Positions 61,691-64,000 of a DNA stretch of 64,000 bases are shown here, one piece after another (the first letter of the stretch is position 1; each line of letters starts with the position of its first letter). The notes under the pieces were generated by a model. The model did no database searches. It had not been told where the DNA came from and was given only the letters and a program-made list of their open reading frames with translations. A program made the position numbers and the translations under genes. The DNA comes from Paludifilum halophilum (GTDB taxonomy: Bacteria > Bacillota > Bacilli > Thermoactinomycetales > DSM-45169): the NCBI RefSeq assembly GCF_002245355.1, contig NZ_NOWF01000011.1, forward strand, positions 37,187 through 101,186. Reading direction: 5' to 3'.

Positions 61691-61905
61691 TTATTATAGT
61701 CTACGTTTAGTGTTGCTTGTATTTGCTTTGTCTAGTTTTCCTTCTTTTAAATGTCTTCGTATTTCTTCAACCTCTTTTTCTCAATCGGGGCCACTATGAA
61801 TATCCGCATAGAATGCAAAGTCTTCTATAAGCTTTTTATTTTGTGGATCCAACTGAATGGCTCATTGATAGGCTTCAATAACAAAAGGGATACTTAAATT
61901 CATTA
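61690..61905 (-). pseudogene. Degraded TPR-type immunity gene
   Basis: The frame reads ILMNLSIPFVIEAYQ, a TGA, AIQLDPQNKKLIEDFAFYAD, IHSGPD, another TGA, then EKEVEEIRRHLKEGKL. The TPR-like pattern resembles the 58730 gene. Two in-frame stops and no start. Confidence 0.6.
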
Positions 61906-62065
61906 AAATCGCTTAGATCCCCATTTATAAAGTCAAGGTCTCTCTCATCCTTAATCAGTCGCTTCCTTTCATGACATCTGTTATTTTCATATTGTCCATC
62001 GAGCATATCATTTTTGTGCATATTTCATATTACCTCGACTTTGAAGAATTTTTCTTTGGAAACCT

Positions 62066-62350
62066 TTAATTTAGTTGATAAAGGAATAAATAATGGGCAG
62101 GAAGAAGGTTATCACCTTTCTCCCTGCCCTCTATTACACTCATACTACATGAAAAATTAGTTTTTGCGATTACAATGACTTTTGGGTCATCCAAGTCCTC
62201 TAGATAGATTTGCACCCTTCCCCTAGTTTATTATCTCCTTCAACATTAACCCAATCTACTCCTGCAAATCTAACTCTGAACAAAGGACGATCACCCTTCT
62301 TAAGTCATTTTTATTGAATCTTCTTGGTCAAAAACAGAGAAAATCCGACT
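62066..62350 (-). pseudogene. Multiply frameshifted immunity-like remnant
   Basis: Coding sense is scattered over frames: QEDSIKM, then KKGDRPLFRVRFAGVDWVNV ... NKLGEG, then VQIYLEDLDDPKVIVIAKTN and LLPAHYLFLYQLN before a stop at 62066. At least two frameshifts. Family unknown. Confidence 0.5.
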
Positions 62351-62733
62351 TTGGACATCCTGGAGATGATATTTTAAATTGAAGTGAAAGGGGTTTTTCT
62401 CTTCCGTCTTTAAGGAAGGATGTTGTTTTCTTCCGTCCCCTACAAGGATTAGGGAGGAGAAGGATAAACCCGTACGGTGGATTTTTCCTTTTTCCTTTAA
62501 TCATCTAAACAGCCGATAATTGTCTATGTTCAAGTAATACTAATCGGTACTCTACTTTTCGTCAACCTCCTACGGGTACGGCACCGACCAAGCCGAACGA
62601 CAGAATCACCAGAATCGCCCTTCGGAAAGATTGGAATCGCCCGTAACTCGTATACACGATTCTTAGGAGGAAAATGACTTCGATAGAAACCTACCTGCCC
62701 CCTCTCCCCCGACTAATTTGAGAAGGACATTTT
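62351..62733. other. Spacer without recognisable gene
   Basis: AT-rich then GC-richer sequence (62560-62660) of different composition; perhaps remnant mobile DNA. No ORF or repeat identified. Confidence 0.3.
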
Positions 62734-63297
62734 TCAGTCACAATTACCACTCTTGTTATAACGAAACTTTACATCAGGTTTTATAAACTGCAAAGACTTT
62801 TTCGATACTGCTCCGTACTCCTTAAAATGAACTTGTCCATCACCCAGCGTCATTTGGTTAACTGAACTATATCGTGTTGGCTCATTACTTCCATCATCCT
62901 CCCAAAAACAAACAGGACAAACCTCATACTGTCCACGTTCTAGAAATGTTTGATACTTACAACAAGGGCAGGGAAATAAAATCTCTTCTTGACCCTCAAC
63001 ACAAACTTTGCTGCATAATATTTCAGAAACTCGCTTGGATAAATACTCATTTTTAACACCAATATAATTATGCCTTAAACCTTCTATCAGTAATAGATCG
63101 TACTTTTGATCCATTACATTAGAAACAGGTTCATCTGATTGGAGTATCTCCTTTTGTAGCTCCTCAGGGAGTTTTGAAAATTCCGGGTCGGTATTGTCAA
63201 CTGTCCACCAGTCCAATAACATCTCTTCCCGTTTTTTGGGGGATAGTTTCGCTAGTTCGTATCTTGATACAATTAATATCGCTTCGTCTCTATTCAA
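62734..63297 (-). CDS. CPCC-type cysteine-rich protein, immunity candidate for toxin 3
   Basis: 187 residues from TTG 63297, 8 nt after AGGAGA and 13 nt after the toxin 3 stop. The middle carries CPCCKYQTF and CPVCFWEDDG, the cysteine-rich CPCC domain common in toxin-immunity neighbourhoods. The N-terminus DEAILIVSRYELAKLS resembles extended CPCC proteins. Probably binds zinc. Confidence 0.8.
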   Translation of the reverse strand: MNRDEAILIVSRYELAKLSPKKREEMLLDWWTVDNTDPEFSKLPEELQKEILQSDEPVSNVMDQKYDLLLIEGLRHNYIGVKNEYLSKRVSEILCSKVCVEGQEEILFPCPCCKYQTFLERGQYEVCPVCFWEDDGSNEPTRYSSVNQMTLGDGQVHFKEYGAVSKKSLQFIKPDVKFRYNKSGNCD

Positions 63298-63310
63298 ATC
63301 ATCACTCTCC

Positions 63311-64000
63311 TCATTTTCCGCTTAATTCTTTTGCTAACCTAACTGCTTCTTCAAAGGGATCATCATCTCTATAGTCTGCCTTGTAGAAAGTTCGTATTTC
63401 ACGGGATTTCTGATGGCCAATCAAAGTACGACGAGTGTTAGGGTCATATTTTATAATAAAGTTTCCCACTTTAGTTTCTTTAAATGATGAACCTGATTCA
63501 GTAGCGAATCCTTTTGCCATTTTTAGGTATTCACTTTGCGATATATCTCCGAATTCATGTCCATGTTTTTCGTAATGTGGTGCGAGGCTTCCTTTTCTAA
63601 ACCCTTTCCACTTGATGGAAGTACTAAATACCTCACCGCTGTCCTGTCCTTGCCTCTTCTTCGGGCAAGCACACGCCTTTTTCTTCCCTTTGCTAAGGGC
63701 ATCATCCAGCTTCCCTTTAGCCTTTTTCCCAAGGGCTAAGGCATCATCCCCGTATTGGGCCACATATTTGCCACCCTTGGCCACTTTTCCTGCCGGGGTG
63801 GGAAGGGCGCGCCCCGAGTAACACCCGTTCGCCTACACCGATCTTGTTTCCGTTTTCGTCCACACCGGTGATGGCTGCTTTCGCATCATTGTACCCGGAT
63901 AATTCCGCCACCACATCTCCGGCGGTCTCCCATCCGCTTTTTTCTTCCTGCGGCGGGGGCTTTTCCTTCGAAGGAGGCGGCGATTGGGACGGCGGTTCGT
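63311..64000 (-). pseudogene. Toxin 3 C-terminal part, frameshifted, continues past right edge
   Basis: From the right edge: a proline-rich linker (PPSQSPPPSKEKPPPQEE), SGWETAGDVVAELSGYNDAK, AITGVDENGNKIGVGER, then a 2-nt deletion near 63807 (GGGCGCGCC instead of GGGCCAGCGCC) throws it out of frame. In the other frame the shared segment and tip run on: HYEKHGHEFGDISQSEYLK, IIKYDPNTRRTLIGHQ, REIRTFYKADYRDDDPFEEA. The tip resembles BECR-type RNase toxins (inference). Confidence 0.72.
63660..63885 (-). repeat. Pre-toxin direct repeat, copy 3
   Basis: Near-identical to copy 2 apart from the 2-nt deletion; probably the copy belonging to the main toxin gene. Confidence 0.9.

Noticed and set aside
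62095..62129. Hairpin GGGCAGG...CCTGCCC as a terminator
   Set aside because: It lies inside the coding relic 62066-62350 and has no T-run; probably fortuitous.
50800..64000. Search for a CRISPR array near the cmr genes
   Set aside because: No regularly spaced 24-40 nt repeats seen; the only repeats are the three pre-toxin segments, which are coding and 1.7-2.5 kb apart.

Overview
The window looks like the chromosome of a moderately GC-rich member of the Bacillales. The gene order (ctsR-mcsA-mcsB-clpC-radA-disA, then yacL-ispD-ispF-gltX-cysE-cysS-mrnC-rlmB-rae1-sigH-rpmG-secE-nusG-rplK-rplA-rplJ-rplL-rpoB-rpoC-rpsL-rpsG-fusA-tuf) follows the Bacillus subtilis arrangement almost gene for gene. 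The base composition, the frequent GTG/TTG starts with strong Shine-Dalgarno sequences, and the accessory genes suggest a Thermoactinomycetaceae-like organism. That family assignment is an inference and not proven by the sequence.

Region 1 (1-34.8 kb, nearly all on the minus strand) is the conserved information-processing block. It holds translation factors, ribosomal proteins, RNA polymerase beta and beta-prime, NusG/SecE, SigH, RNA maturation enzymes, Cys and Glu aminoacyl-tRNA synthetases with a T-box leader, isoprenoid enzymes, CarD, DisA/RadA and the CtsR stress operon. Regulatory structures include the L10 leader, the cysES T-box and the CtsR operator.

Region 2 (34.8-50.8 kb) is mixed. 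It contains an MgtC-like protein, a HAD phosphatase, two small ORFs behind a strong promoter and hairpins, a membrane metalloprotease, a yknWXYZ-type ABC exporter, tRNA-Ala(CGC), a glycosyltransferase, a pseudokinase-TPR membrane protein, a repeat-rich surface protein with its class D-like sortase, and a GntP permease.

Region 3 (50.9-58.3 kb) is a complete type III-B CRISPR effector operon (cmr1-cmr6, minus strand) with no array, cas1, cas2 or cas6 in view. It is translationally coupled at its end to an uncharacterised protein with a signal peptide, coiled coils, a transmembrane segment and a C-terminal alpha/beta domain. Cmr2 keeps its GGDD cyclase motif, so this last protein is a candidate membrane effector of cyclic-oligoadenylate signalling.

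Region 4 (58.5-64 kb) is a polymorphic-toxin cassette array. Three copies of a nearly identical pre-toxin segment each lead into an unrelated toxin tip followed by its own immunity gene. The cassettes are interspersed with broken immunity genes (an Imm8 pseudogene among them) and a truncated IS110-family element. The main toxin gene apparently continues beyond the right edge.

A dispersed repeat of about 150 bp occurs three times, each time directly after the stop codon of a minus-strand gene (gltX, mcsB, yknZ-like). A 240-bp MITE-like element lies at 35.6 kb.
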